NCBI GenBank assembly: GCA_031841125.1
Contig: JAJSSI010000010.1
Span: 999,001-1,063,000 of the forward strand
DNA from: Acanthococcus lagerstroemiae
Taxonomy: Eukaryota; Arthropoda; Insecta; Hemiptera; Eriococcidae
Direction of reading: 5' to 3'
Length of the DNA: 64,000 nt
The position numbers and the translations under genes are program-made. Shown here piece by piece: positions 12,142 to 24,775 of the stretch. Within the stretch, counting starts at the first letter, position 1. Each line of letters opens with the position of its first letter. The notes beneath the pieces were generated by a model, which made no database searches, was not told the DNA's origin, and was given only the letters and a program-made list of their open reading frames with translations.

Positions 12142-12187
12142 CGCGCGGTCTGACCGCGCGGCAGACCGCGCCAGTGTGCAGAAGCCT
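12142..12187 (-). repeat. Right terminal inverted repeat of Harbinger element 1
   Basis: Read from the right end inward on the minus strand it begins AGGCTTCTGCACACTGGCGC, matching the left end. TAA follows at 12188-12190. Just inside is a palindromic GC-rich block at 12105-12160. Confidence 0.85.
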
Positions 12188-12190
12188 TAA

Positions 12191-13285
12191 GTCAGTCAGC
12201 TTCAGGTTATGGTTAAGTTTGTTGTGTTGTCCATGTTTGTTGTCACCTGCTGCCTGCTACTAAATCATATAGGCCTGCGTCCTGTTTTTTCATTTTTTTT
12301 TATTGACGAGAAGGGGGGCTGAGCCTCCCCCGCTGCGTCACTGACCCCCATGTACAAAATACAAAGGCGTGTAATAATGTACACGCCCCAGGCAGAGTGT
12401 ATAGGTACAATATTACACACCTTTGTATTCTGGGGTTTAAACAACACAGTTTTAGTAATGATAACTTTAGTACAGGTAACTAACTACCTACATCTGTACA
12501 TCACAACCAATTTCATGATGAGATTACGTATGCGTATGTGAAGTGACATGTTGGGACCTGAAATTGGTTATCTTTGGAAAGAGTAGTGCAAAACTGCAAA
12601 TATGTATGTATGTATATATGTACATAGAGTACATATGGTACTCCTTACCAAGCGATTTTATTCCAGAGATATAGAGTTTTGCGTGAGAAGAACATTCGAG
12701 ATGTAGAGTCTAAAATAACATTAGGCCTTATGGAGAGTGCAAGGGAATAAAATTTTCTCCGAGTTAACGAGGATTTCAAGATATAGGGTCTCGAGTTAAC
12801 AAGGTTTTACTGTATCTTCAAGTTTTTATTGTACCAACTTGTTGAGTAACTGTTCATTGATGTGACTGGCAGAAACTTCGAGGATGGTATTTTTCTTTGG
12901 CGGCGCCATCATACACAACGTGAAATTGTAATCACTGTTAATAATGTAACACTAATGATACTATAGTTACACACTGGTATAATGAGCCGCCATTTTGATT
13001 CTCCATGTTTATGTTGTTATCATACAATGCTATACGTTTTAAACATTCGCAATTATGAAATTAATTATTGTGTTGTAGCTCTAATTATGGTGAATGGTGA
13101 GAAATTAAGTAGATTTTCTTGCTGTTAACTCATTTGTATTCAAGTTATAGGTAGTATCTCTTCAATTGAGTCTCAAATTCTCATTTCATGGTAAAACTAT
13201 GGTTGGAAGTTCAGTTCAAGGCAAATGGTGTTCTCATAAAAATACGATAATCTTTGACCAAACTTGATGGTAACAAATGTGTATC
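12191..13285. other. Spacer with one imperfect hairpin
   Basis: A near-palindrome at about 12354-12437 pairs ACAAAATACAAAGGCGTGTA with a complementary copy 55 bases downstream. It could be a small MITE or a cruciform-forming repeat. The rest is AT-rich, with a TATG microsatellite near 12600-12625, and shows no gene. Confidence 0.45.
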
Positions 13286-13521
13286 TGTAAGAATATTCAA
13301 TAAAAAAAGGCACAGAGATTAATGTAAAGTCGTGTATTCGAATAATTAAAAACAGCAAGCAACTAGAACTGTACAAAAGTTAAACAGAGAGCACAAAAAA
13401 ACGATGAAGCGCACCAAGCAAGATGGACCCCAGCTAAACCACAAGTGTTACATAGTGCTGGTTTTAGCTGCACTGACTACAATACGTCCGCTGGAGGGCT
13501 AAGGTGAACTGTATTTACAAC
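13286..13521 (-). repeat. 3' LTR of a degenerate copia element (236 bp)
   Basis: On the minus strand this segment starts TGTTGTAAATACAG and ends TATTCTTACA, the TG...CA form of an LTR. It is immediately preceded by a purine-rich tract, AAGGAGGGAG, typical of the polypurine tract. Copia RT and RNase H-side remnants lie upstream in the same orientation. No second copy of this LTR was found in the window. Confidence 0.7.
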
Positions 13522-14525
13522 ACTCCCTCCTTCACCAAAGTGCGAAAGCCTACTGCAAGTGGATGGTGTCAATTCAGTGATAAAAGCCTGCAACAAATAA
13601 TCAAGTTTTGTTATACCTTCTTTCTCTAATTTCCTTTCTCACCTTCTTTTCATTATTTTCCACAGTTCCTTCATTCTTAATTATATTTCTGGCTTGCTGG
13701 TGAGACAGCATAGGTGTTTCATAAGTTGTGCACCCACTCATCCCAAACCTTTTAAGGATTTCCTCCACAAACTTGGTTTGGTGAATAAAGATAGTACGTT
13801 CCTTTTCATCACGTTCAATTTCTATACCGTCTAGGAACCTTTTGGTTTACCTAAGTCAGTAATTTCAAATTTTTTATTTAGTCGTCTCTTTGTTTCTCGG
13901 ATTTTATCATCACAGTTCTCAGCTATTAGTATATCATCAACATATAAGAGCATAATCACATACTTGTCCTTGCCTTCTTTGTTGGTCCTTCGCCATCAGT
14001 AAATACAAGACTGAAAATGGTATACTTTAAATTCCATTTTTTCAAGGGTACAGGTGAACTTCATGTACCATCTTTTGGGACTTACTTTTAAACCATAGAG
14101 AGCCTTCTCAAGTTTACATACGTTTCCACGTCTATCTTTTTCTAAGCATTTATAACCCTCAGGTATACGCATATATATACTGGTTATTCTAAATTCCCAT
14201 TCAAAAAGGCTGTTTTTATATCCAACTGATAAAGACTCAAACCAAATTTGTTAGCAACTGATAGAAGAAACCCAACATCACTACTTCTTGCTACTGGAGC
14301 ATAGGTCTCTGTTTTATCATATAAATTAGTATCTTTAAAACCTTTTGATACAAGTCTTACTTTCTCAGTAAATGAAATATCAGGCATTAACTTCATCTTA
14401 GGAACCCAACGTGAGTCAATAATAGGTTTACTCTTTGGGACTTCACTTCTATGAATCAGTATTCAAGTTCCTTTCTCTTCTAGGGAACTGAGTTCATTTG
14501 CAACAGCTCTCAAATTTATGAAATT
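13522..14525 (-). pseudogene. Ty1/copia pol remnant (reverse transcriptase)
   Basis: The best-preserved part, 14396-14184, encodes VRLVSKGFKDTNLYDKTETY, then APVA, then LYQLDIKTAFLNGNLE, the N-terminal palm of copia RT. Upstream, a frameshifted stretch to about 14520 still reads as the conserved ELSSLEEKG and SRWVPKMK segments. Downstream pieces, through 13700, are broken by many stops but keep the MSGCTTYETPM motif found after copia RT. Gag, protease and integrase are absent here. It may be the 3' part of the copia element whose gag lies at 28112-39180. Confidence 0.7.
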
Positions 14526-15450
14526 ATAAGGGTTAGAATAGTTTTATTTTCTCACTAAGCTTAAGCTTACAGAATGAAAACGGTACTCACACTATTTGCA
14601 TTATCTTTGACAAATGTCTGATTCTGATTGTTGACGACCGCACCCTCTTGTTTGCCAAACTTTTCGATAAATGTCATATTGTGTAAAGAACCTCGGTAAC
14701 TCGAATGCCCTTTTCATCGGTTTTCCGTTTCCTTTGTAATTATTTGGATGTCGCACAAGCTTAAGCTTCTAAACGGATCCAAAAATAGTGATAACATCAA
14801 ACAGGCGAGGCCTAGAAAAAGTGGCCAATGGCAACGCGAGAAATGTTCGCATTGGAAATCGTATGTACGGTTTGGCGAAATGCGATGTGATACGCCCTTA
14901 AGATTGAATGTCTTGGGAAATGACACTAATGTGTATGAGCTTCAGGTCCTTTTTCCAGGACATTCTCGAATCCTGTATCATGGGCACAATCATAACAGAT
15001 GTATATGTATTAGCAAACTTCCAGTGCTCCGGAGCTCTAGCTGGAACTCCGGATCTTTCTGATCCGGAGTTTTCATGCTCCGAAACGTACTAATACGTTT
15101 GAATCAGGTCTAGGAATATTCTTAAGCCAGTCTGTAGAAAAATGTTAAACAAATACGATTACAGGACGCAATATCAGAACATTCGGATGCTCATTTCACG
15201 AGCCACTTCCAAATCGCCGAAAGTGTTTGCCCCGCTCGCAAATCGCCGTAAATAGCATTCACTGACTACTTCTGATGATGCTCCCAGCTGATTTGGAAGA
15301 CGAGTAAGCTAACCTCCTGTGTCTTCTGGGTAACGCTAATGGGCCTACAGAAATAAATCGTATGTCACCCACGGCCGCGGTCAATTTTCATGGACCCAAA
15401 GATTTATCAAATGAACCAGTGAATGTAGTTCAACAGGAACAAAAATTCAC
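14526..15450. other. Spacer; contains a perfect 11-bp hairpin at 15045-15071
   Basis: AACTCCGGATC and its complement are separated by five bases (TTTCT). It is preceded by other CTCCGGA half-sites. The word AAGCTTAAGCTT occurs at 14557 and near 14757. No gene is recognised. Later exons of the Myb/SANT gene might lie here but could not be defined. Confidence 0.4.
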
Positions 15451-15641
15451 TTACTCTCCAACTGATAACGTCGGTGTGTAAGATCCTGACAATTGCACGT
15501 TGCTCTCGCTAGAGGAACGTGCTGATGCACCACTGCTGTTTTCAACGCGTAATGGTGAATTAATAAACGAAGAGGTGTCCATGTCGCTCACTTCGGACAT
15601 CAAATCCGCCTCCGTGGCCCTAAGAGATTCAGCATTGAGGA
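15451..15641 (-). pseudogene. 3' part of a Myb/SANT-like gene, beyond a transposon insertion
   Basis: This short frame encodes a Ser/Thr-rich linker (LNAESLRATEADLMSEVSDM, then a PLRVENSSG region) and ends at a donor-like GA|GTAAGT at 15453. It abuts the left end of the 9.17-kb element exactly at the GAGGA target duplication (15637-15641). The matching 5' part lies across the element at 24810-25429. Conceptual removal of the element and one GAGGA puts the two halves one base out of frame, so the gene was decayed before or after the insertion. Confidence 0.5.
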
Positions 15642-15675
15642 CATATCGTCGGTGGCCTGCTAAATACCTCCTATG
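15642..15675 (+). repeat. Left terminal inverted repeat, GAGGA element
   Basis: It is 34 bp, matching the right end in inverse orientation, with GAGGA immediately outside. The inner half (AATACCTCCTATGTG) recurs as subterminal motifs inside the element. Confidence 0.85.
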
Positions 15676-16303
15676 TGTAAAAACCAAAATTTTTCACTAG
15701 AGCAGAAAAACATTGTAACTTAGTCTATACTTCAGGAATATGGTTGGAAAATTGTTTAAAAATTTACTTTCATGTTCTAAAAGCTTCAGAAATCATTTTG
15801 GAATAATATTATTCATAATTGAGTTCAATTGCCATCAAAAACGGAAAAATGAACACATGGGAGGTATTTTTGGTTATGTTTGAAACACATAAGAGAAATT
15901 ACACATATTATTTAAACGATTTTATTTTAATTCGAAGTAACAAAAAAGACAATTTTATTTTAATTCTAAGTTACATAATTACAGCAGACGATTTTTTCGA
16001 GGTAACCTACGGCAAATTATCATAAAAGTAGTGATGGTCTTTTTCTATGACACTTTTGAGTTCTTGTAAATGTTGAAATTTACTTTTATCAATTGGAATT
16101 CTACTATGATGTAGAATTGGAACCTCTCGAATACTAGGCTTAATAAAACGGCATGGTATGTTTTGTAAGTTATCAGAATAATCCAACGTGTACTGTACTT
16201 CACCAGTAATAAGATATTTGAGTCGCCTTATATCAGTTACTACTGAATTGCCAGCCTTGCGACCTGGTCGAATTGATGATATTGAACAGCTTTTTTCGTA
16301 GTT

Positions 16304-18419
16304 TCAGAAGAACATATGGTCAAGTAAATTAACTTGGAACGGCTGCTTTGGGCGTGCAATTCTCATGCGCGAGTAATAATCGGAAGGGCTGAAAATTGGA
16401 GGTTGAAACTTTTGTTCCAAAGTGCTATGAACTGCATCTACCTCCATCATTGTGTGGCCTTTCTCCAGTATCACTTGAGAAATCTCAATATTGTATTGTT
16501 CGGCAGCGGCACATAGAGCTGATGATAAAACTCGATTACAATTTTGATATGTACAGCCGTCCAAAATGAGAAAAAATTTTTCAAAATTTTGTCGCTTACC
16601 AATATAGTCAATTATACATGAGACAAATTCGTTCGCACATACTCCGCCTTCACTTTCATCCCATATATACAATTGAACGTGTTTGTTATTCAGCTCGTAG
16701 ATTGAAAAGTTATGTACTTGTAATTTGCTCTTGTAGTAAATAGCACTTGCTAATGTTTTAGGGGCTAGCAAAACGCTTTGCAAATCCATTGTGACGACTA
16801 AGATTTTTTCATCAGTGCTGGCGTTCAACTCATTTTTCAAGATTCTTCCTTAGGTTTTTTGTTCAATATGTTTTTTGTAAATCTCTTCATCAATGGTACC
16901 AAAATTGTGGCCAATGCATACGTCGCACTGGTCTTTTCTTGGAGAATGAATATCGATGTTCTGTTCATGTAACATTCTTGTAAAGTTATGCCGACCTGCT
17001 CGTTTTTTGCGTTCTTTGATACACCATTGAGAATAGATTTCGTACATATGTCACTCAGAGTTGAACGTTGATTCGACATAAATTTTTTTCAATGAAGCTC
17101 AACAGTAATGACTCGGAACTTTGGGAACTTTTCAAGCCATTCATCAAGGGATCGAGACGCTGGACTACTTCCTTTCACACGTCCCCTTTTCTTGACAGGC
17201 TTTTCTATATCATTTGACGGACCAACATTACCATCCAACTCATCAGCTGAACTGATAATTTCATCGCATTGCAAATTATCTTCAGCTGGTTTCAACCAAC
17301 GTTTGAAAGTGTCCTCTCCCAAATCCAATGTGGATAGAAAGAAGTCCCGACAAACTCGCACTTTGGTTCCATCAATTTTATTCAAAAAAATGTCATGCCC
17401 AATATTCTTTTTCAGTTTTGATACATTTTTGGGAGTGGAGGTACGTCGCCTAGTAATTCTTCTAATGCTGACCAATCCACGCACATACAATTTCTTCGAA
17501 TTCCAGCCAGAATAATTATTCCAGAATTGTTCAAATGCATTTTTACAATCCTTATCAGTAAAAGTCGCACACAGGAATGAACAATTGCTCTTTGGTATTA
17601 CTGATGTATGTTTGCATCTTTGTTTCATAGCTCGAGGTTGTTTTGTAACACAATTGTGTGATTTTTCATTTTTTTTAACTTCATACCCCACATACGCCTT
17701 GCTTTTTACGCGATTTTCACTCGAACTTTGTAATTGTACTTAAACGTAATTTCTTGGCTGCATTTTTCAAGATATCATCAATGGTTAATATTTCAACTTC
17801 TGGTGACATTTCATTATCAGGAACGACTAGAATGAGTCACTATCAATATTACTGGGTATGTAATCTGAATCGTTTTTCTGAGGAGTCAATAACGGCGATT
17901 CTGTTTCTAGTAAACAATCATTTTTCGTCTGTACTTCAAATGTTTGGTCTCCTAAAAATCAAAATAATAATTACGTCATTCTACACAGTATTTCAATAGT
18001 GCTGTTTTGTGTTATTAAATGATTTGTATAAAAGTTTACCAGAAAAGCTTGAATTTGAAGCAATAACTTCGATGTTACTTTGAGTAATGCACTCCAATGC
18101 TTCGGAGTAAGTAGACGATTCTACTTCTACACAAAAATTCGTTTCCACCTCACATGTCTGTTCTGAAAAATATGAAGCAAAATCTTACATTGGATCTAAG
18201 TTTGAATAATACCATTTTTAGCTTTTTAATTATTGACATATTCTGTAATGAAGCTTACCTGTGGTACTCTCAGTGCCAGTAATCCCAATGCAGGTTTCCA
18301 CAAAATCAATTATTTTAGAGCAAGCTTGAATTAATTCCTCATCTATTATTTCTTCTACATTTTTTGAATAATATGGTGTATCGCTATCCTTCGTTGTGGA
18401 ATCGCATTCTGTGCTCTCT
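16304..18419 (-). pseudogene. Decayed multi-exon DDE transposase of an unnamed animal family
   Basis: Order on the minus strand is as follows. Acidic 5' exons lie at 18419-18259 and 18164-18040, both with clean splice sites and matching phase, then an exon starting at 17951. A basic, Cys-containing region follows (17691-17089, with KVRVCRDFFLSTLDLGEDTF). Next is a segment with KDQCDVCIGHNFG near 16900, then the catalytic part 16840-16304: VVTMDLQSVLLAPK (first D), then HNFSIYELN, then LILDGCTYQNCN (second D), then EKGHTMMEVDAVHSTLE (probable E). This motif order matches a family of uncharacterised proteins repeated in insect and cnidarian genomes. Breaks include TAG in the exon near 17835, a frameshift near 17100, TGA codons in the next segment and TAA at 16850. 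It is inactive as it stands. Confidence 0.7.
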
Positions 18420-18884
18420 CTATTATTACAAATTAAAATAATAAAATGATCAATTCATTCGTATTATGAATTAGTAGAGTAAGTCATAGAAAGAGATTAG
18501 CAATTTTGCTTGAAATAACTTACTTTGGATTGCTTGCTGAAGAATATGTGCAGTTCGAGAACTGAATACACTGTACTCATAATGGATTTAATTATCCTTG
18601 TAATTTAAATTAACATTATTTATGAACCATTAAACCACATTATTTTGATCGTAATTTGTAGTAACAAAATTTATTTTATTTTATTATCATATCAGTGCAC
18701 ATAGGAGGTATTCAAAGACCATATTTTTCGCAGGTTGCACATAGGAGGTGTTACAAATACCCGATCGGCAAGTAACGACACTATTTCGACAGTGTCGAAT
18801 TCTGCTCATTTCGACCATCGAATTGTCGAACACTGACCAATCAGAAAGCAGCTTGACTGCACCGCCGGTTGCATTTCTTCGACA

Positions 18885-19095
18885 GACGTGTCGACATTTC
18901 GACAGACATACCGACATTTCGACAGACCGACATTTCGACGGACATACCGATATTTCGATAGACCGACATTTCGACAGACATACCGATATTTCGATAGATC
19001 GACATTTCGACAGACATACCGATATTTCGATAGACCTACATTTTGACAGGCTGACAATTCGACGGGTATGCCGACATTTTTTGACAGGCAGTCCG
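18885..19095 (+). repeat. Minisatellite of 36-bp composite units (CGACATTTCGACAGACATAC type)
   Basis: Units of about 20 and 16 bp alternate: CGACATTTCGACAGACATAC and CGATATTTCGATAGAC. About five or six pairs are present, degenerating at both ends. The long frames called on either strand here are translations of the repeat (LSKCRSIEISV) and are not treated as genes. Confidence 0.75.
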
Positions 19096-19639
19096 ACAAT
19101 TTGATAATTGCATTCCCCATCGTTTTCAATTATTTTCAGTACTACACCAGCTCCAGAGGCGCAAGTGAGGGTGTTTAGTCCTCTCTCCATCTCGTAAAAG
19201 TCCTTCCAGTCTTCTGAAAATTCCCCTAAAACTCACAAAAAAAGGTGTGGTAAAGTACTAAATTTTTTTTATGCTTCTCATTTTGAATTTTGCTGGGGGC
19301 TTCAGCCCTCCCCCAGCTCCGACAAGCTACTTGTGCTTATGAATAACTTAAACATGATTCAATCTGCTGAGAAGCGTCTCTTTTAAAATTGCTTACTCTA
19401 ATACATACAAAATGAAAAATAAGTAAGAGTTCTTTCAATCAATGTATATTAAAAATAATACAAATATCCAGAAAATAACAAATATGAAATTTTAGACATT
19501 TTCAGTATAGCCCCAATACGGATTGCGGCAACTGCGGGGCTGAACTTTCGCGTATCCCCCTACTCGTCTCCATCGGGCGCCACCCCCCTCAAATGGAAAA
19601 ACTCCCACAGGCAAGTCGCGCGTTTATAAAGGTAAGCCG

Positions 19640-22545
19640 AAAACCAAATTAAACATTTATACATGTACCTAATACCCAAGGTTTAGCTGGTAGTGATCGT
19701 ATCTTTGAATTTGAAAGAAATATAAAAAAATTACAGTTTGACATCATCGGACTTTCGGAAACACGGATCCTGGGGGGAAAATTTCTGAAAAAGAAGAACG
19801 GTCACTACTTCTTTTACTCCGGTCATACTAAGGGTTCAGAGGAACTGGTTTCTATGTACTAAATAAAAATTGGGTTAAAAAAATTACTCAAATCAAAGGT
19901 ATCTCAGATAGGATAAGTTTGCTAAAATTAAATATCGAAAAAAAAATACAAATCTTTTGATAATTCAAATCTACGCCCCCACAGGCAGATATAAAAGAAA
20001 ATGAAAACTTTTATAAAGTGCTACAAAATACTTACTTTTGACGCGGAGAAGGAATACTACAATGTAATTATGGGAGACTTCAATACCAAGCTAGGCAAAC
20101 AAGTAGACCCCGAATGTTATAGTACTATTGGTAAATTTTATACAGGAGAAACTCTAAACAGGAATGGTCAATGTACGTTGAACTTTACAGAAAATAATTC
20201 ATTGAAAGTAGCTAACTCCTTCTTCGAGAAGAGAAAAAATAAGAAATGGACATGGCTAGCACTATACGGCACTACCAGAAACGAAATTGATAGTAAGCGA
20301 CTTGAAAATGTGACCAGTTTGAATTTCCCTCAGGCCATAGGCTATTACGAATGAAAATTGGGATACCAAGAAGAACAAAAATCAAGAACTATATTAAAAC
20401 AAATGAACCTAGTAAAAGCATGATTCTCAATGGGAAAGTTGAGGAAGCACAAAGGTATATGGGAAGGGAGCTGCAAAAGGTTAACTGGAATGATTCCTGT
20501 TCGATGCAGGTCTTATATGACAAAATTGAAAAAACAGTTAAAATGGTTTTTAAAAAATTTAGCAAAAAAAAAGTTGAAGGCTCCATAACAAACAAAATAT
20601 CAGAAAAAACAAAATCATATCATTATGCGATAGAAGAAATTTGTTGGCTACAAAATTAAACAAAGATTTAAAGGAAAAGACAGAATTAACTGAACTGAGG
20701 AAAACTGTTAAAAAGGCAATTAAAAAGGATACTCACACACACGATATAAACACAATGTACGAAGTTATAAAACAATCAGGTTTAGTGAAGAAAGCGAAAC
20801 GCGAAGTTTTTCAGGACCGAGCTATCATCCCAAAAATTAAAAACAGAGAAGCTAAATTTGTTTTTGACCGGGAAAACATTCTATACGGAACTATATAGCA
20901 AATACCAAAAAGAACAAGTAGTAGATATTCTCATGAAAATGAATAATATAGAAATAGTACCACATTTCTAGAAAATGAAATCTTGTCCATTTTGAGGAAA
21001 TTAAATCCTACTAAAGCAATGGGTCCAGATAAGATTGGGAATTATGAACTCAAACTTTTTGCAGAAGAATTAACACCAACTCTGACAAAAATTTTCAATT
21101 TGATTTTAGAAAAAGAAACAACTCCATCCCAATGGAGCTTTCCCGAAATAATTTTATTTTTCAAAAAGGGGGATACAAATGATATAAACAATTATAGACA
21201 CATAAGTCTAACTTTTCAAATATTGGAATGATTTTTGGCAAACTAGGTACTGAAACCCGGAATATACACACAACTAGACGAATATCAAGGTCCGGAACAG
21301 ACTGGCTTTTGTAAAAATCGATCAACCACTGACCAGTTATTTATAATTGGTTAGTTAATAGAAAAAACTAGGGAATATAACCAACCATACCTGCTATTTA
21401 TAGATTTTCAAAAAGATTTTGATTCTATTTATCTATCCGCATTCCGCACTCTGGGGAGCCCTAATTCGACAGGGAATCCCAGAGAAAGTGATCAAAATTA
21501 TAAAAGGAATGTACAAGAATAACAGCGGGAGAGTGCGGCTGGACAAAACAGGGAAAACGTTTAAAATTGAAAGGGGAGTTAGACAGGGAGACCCCTCTCC
21601 CCGAATCTCTTCAATAGCTTGTCAGAGGATATTTTTCAAAATGTGGATTGGGAACAAAAAGGAATAAAAATAAACGGTGAATGGCTCAGCAATTTGAGAA
21701 TTGCTAATGATGTGGCTTTAATTTCTCAGGACGGAAGAGAGATGCAAACTATGGTAACCGAACTAACCCTACAATGTGGCAAAGAGGGATTAACTATAAA
21801 TACGAATAAAACGGTATTATTATTATCCAACACAAAATTCATATTATTATCCAACACAAAATTCAGTCAAGACATAGTGATTGACGGCAACAAAATTAGA
21901 ATCGAAGATAGCACAACATACCTGGGACAAATTATCTCTTTTAAAGACAAGTCAGAAAAAGAAATTGTAAAAAAAAGAACGCAAGCGTGGAAAAGCTTTT
22001 GGGCATTGAGAAAATGTCTTCAAAAATAAAATGCCACTGGAAATGAAGAAGAAAATTTGGAAGTCATGCACTTTACCAGTACTGCTGTATGGATCTCAAA
22101 CTTGGACCACAACCGAAAATCAAAATAAAAAATTAAGCAGTACTCTCAGTTGGCAATGGAGAGGACGATGATTGGTGTAAAAAGAGGGGCCGGCTAACTA
22201 ATAAATTGGTAAGGGCAAAATCAATGGTTTGGGACTGTACATATGTAATGAAAAAACTGAAATTTGACTATGCTGGACATGTTGCCAGGGAGGAAGGTAA
22301 AAGATTGGAAAGAAAAGTTCTGGATTGGATACCCAGTGATGGAAAACGAAAGGTAGGGAGATCTGCCTCCCGCTGAGTTGACGAAATTAGGCAACATGCC
22401 GGAGTTGACTGGGGGAGGGACGGGAGGGGCAGGGACCGGTGGAAACGAGTAGGGAAGGCCTATGCCCGAAGATGGGCGCATTAAATTTGTAGCAAATACG
22501 CAAAATTCGGTTGTATGTCAATGGCTGTAAAATAATAAAATAAAC
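19640..22545 (+). mobile_element. Dead RTE-like non-LTR retrotransposon
   Basis: Reading across shifted frames gives the apurinic endonuclease core (YYNVIMGDFNTKLGKQVD near 20060, then WTWLALYGTTRNEIDS). The reverse transcriptase follows: KAMGPDKIG near 21020, NYRHISL near 21190, FKIERGVRQGDPSP near 21570 and GRIAND-like LRIANDVALIS near 21700. A C-terminal stretch after 22200 contains KLKFDYAGHVARE and a VGRS...VDEIRQHAG segment. At least six frame changes or stops break it. The 3' end is A-rich with AATAAAATAAAC repeats near 22530. It lies inside the GAGGA element and presumably inserted after it. Confidence 0.75.
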
Positions 22546-24435
22546 AAAAAGTTGAGGAAAATTTCAAGTCTTATAATGATGCCAAAGTAGTCAGTTGACC
22601 ATCATGATTTCCAAGTCTATCGGTAGCGTCGATGGCCACGTGAGCAATATTACCTGTAAAAATAAATAAATATCAGCTGGAGAAGACAAAGTAATCTTAA
22701 TGAGATTATTAGATTCTACCCTATTCTGACGCAGACCCATTCGGGGCGTTTCCGAGATAGGGAGTACTGTGTCCCGGGGCCAATTTGGTATGCGTGCATC
22801 GCCATACATCATATGGGTACAGCGGTCAGAAGAAAACGATGGGTTAATAATAATCTTAGATATACAGTTCTCGGTCCGACCAATTAGGGGAGAAGTATTA
22901 AAGGTCTCAGGCTACCGCCAGTTTTTTAAAGGAGAATTTCCCCGAAATTACCCGTCATCACATCGAGAACTCACTTGAGCCTCTCCTACAGCATGGATCT
23001 TCTCCTCAACCGCAGGTTCACTCCTCCCGATCCCTTCCACACAACAGCTCCCTAACACAATCACTCGCTCTCACCACAGACCCCTTCAAAATTACAACCC
23101 GCTACAGAACCACAGCCGGCTTCTCTCCCACTATAATCGCTCCATCACCACTCTCTCTCTCTCTCACTCTCGCTCTCTCCACCCATGGCAACCCCTTACA
23201 GTCCTCTACCAGACAACAACTGTCTTCCCATCAGTAGTCCCAATCCAGGGCCACTTACTACTTGGAACCTCCTAGATAGAGACCTGAGATGTAAATTCTG
23301 GCCTGTGTGTGGTGGTTGAGGTGAAGGAGGAGGGCCGTGATGGGGGGGGGGAGTCATGATGGGAGAAAAAGACTGGGGATGTGTCGGTGACCAGGCAAGC
23401 AATATTAACTGTAAAAAGAAATAAAACTTATCTGGGGAAAACGAACAAAATTTCAATGAGATTATTGTACTCTACATGAACCTATATAAGGGGTACATCT
23501 TCCAGAAGGAAATCTTCTTCCAAATTTCTTACATTCTCACAAATACATACTTTGTACTTGCATAAGATACTAAACAAATTTATCCTATCAAATGTTGTAT
23601 TAAAGTAGCATAGGTAGTGTTGACTTACTAGGAGGCATCTCCGGCAGAACATTCTTAAGGACCGGACTAATTTCCCTGTTTTGACCTACACACTTGCTGA
23701 AGCGTTGTATGGTCAGGCACAGTTTATATGTTTTAGCACTCGTCTTATAAGATCTGTTCTTTACTTTTGGTAGATGTATGCGCTATTTCTACTCGCCCTA
23801 GTTTTCTGATAATGCCCTCGTTGCGGACTGGATTTACTCAAAAACCAAAAACCTCCAACAGTCCCGGGCACACACACAGAAATTTTGAAATACGGGGTCC
23901 GAATGGCCAAGCAGAAATCTTTTAAACAGCGGGTGGGCCAGCCTATAGAGAATTTTCGCAATCTTCCCCCACCACGTTGATCTGCTCCTGGAATAATTAG
24001 TAACTGAATATTACATTAGATGACATAGAAATGACATAACTTACCTATAAATTACACCATTCAATACGCCAAAGCAGAGAAACACACGACACAATCGCTT
24101 TCTGAAATCATCAAACATCAACTTTTAAACGCCGACGCTAAGTCGCCGAAATGCCGGTTACTGATGGACTACCACTACACATTGAACCAGTTAGAGGTAA
24201 GCGCTAACATCACCGACGCGACCTTAACTTACCACACTTACTTGTATACTGCTTTTCCCAATAAGTTAGAACTGCAGGGCCACTATTGAAGATCCAAATT
24301 AACAATAACAATGCACTCATTCAAAATTCAAATTATCAGCGAAAACTCTAACTTGTTAAAAACTAGCCAAGAACTGTCAGACACACGAATCGAATGATGC
24401 AATAAGAGATAAGACTAACGACTTTTTCGAATTCG
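22546..24435. other. Interior of the GAGGA element after the LINE
   Basis: Two diverged direct repeats of about 80 bp (22640-22720 and 23397-23476) share GCAATATTA, TGTAAAAA and AATGAGATTATT words. A CT-rich microsatellite lies near 23150-23180, with a G run at 23341. No gene is recognised. Confidence 0.45.
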
Positions 24436-24775
24436 AAATTTACATTATCTCAGATCTTCCTTCATCGTTGTGAACCTATCGGCTATGTTCGGGTGTCTCC
24501 GTTCTGTCGATCCTGGTCGAGTTCTGTCTGTCACCGTCAAAAAAGTGATGTCGAACACCGTCGCCGTTGACGTAATGCGTTTTCTCATTAATTCCGCAAA
24601 ATTACTGCATTTTTGTCGATTTGTCGGTAATTGCCGGCTGTCGAAGTGTCGATCGACAGTTATTTTGCCCATCGGGTATGCACTCTACCGGTGATATTTT
24701 GGACTAAGCACATAGGAGTTTGCCTTGAAAAGACGAATCCAGGGAGCCAATAATCCTATTTTCGAAAAAATGACC
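24436..24775. repeat. Right subterminal region with TGTCGA-rich words
   Basis: It contains many TGTCGA/TCGACA words and GCCCATCGGGTA near 24669. The latter is the inverse of TACCCGATCGGC at 18761, next to the minisatellite. A CACATAGGAG motif recurs near 24710. This suggests a second, inner pair of inverted ends or shared binding sites. Confidence 0.45.

Larger units (their letters stand above)
239..12187. mobile_element. PIF/Harbinger DNA transposon, 11.9 kb, with TAA target duplication
   Basis: The two ends are inverted copies: AGGCCTCTGCACACTGGCGC at the left, and the reverse complement AGGCTTCTGCACACTGGCGC at the right. Both ends are flanked by TAA (236-238 and 12188-12190), the 3-bp TWA-type duplication expected of PIF/Harbinger. 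Inside are the two genes typical of the superfamily, a MADF-domain protein (+) and a HARBI1-type transposase (-). The element is far longer than a usual Harbinger because its introns hold other repeats and a LINE fragment. Its transposase lacks the middle exons, so it probably could not move alone. Confidence 0.85.

Noticed and set aside
18687..19190. Long overlapping ORFs on both strands (up to 167 aa)
   Set aside because: They translate a minisatellite; the proteins are repeats of LSKCRSIEISV-type units with no domain.
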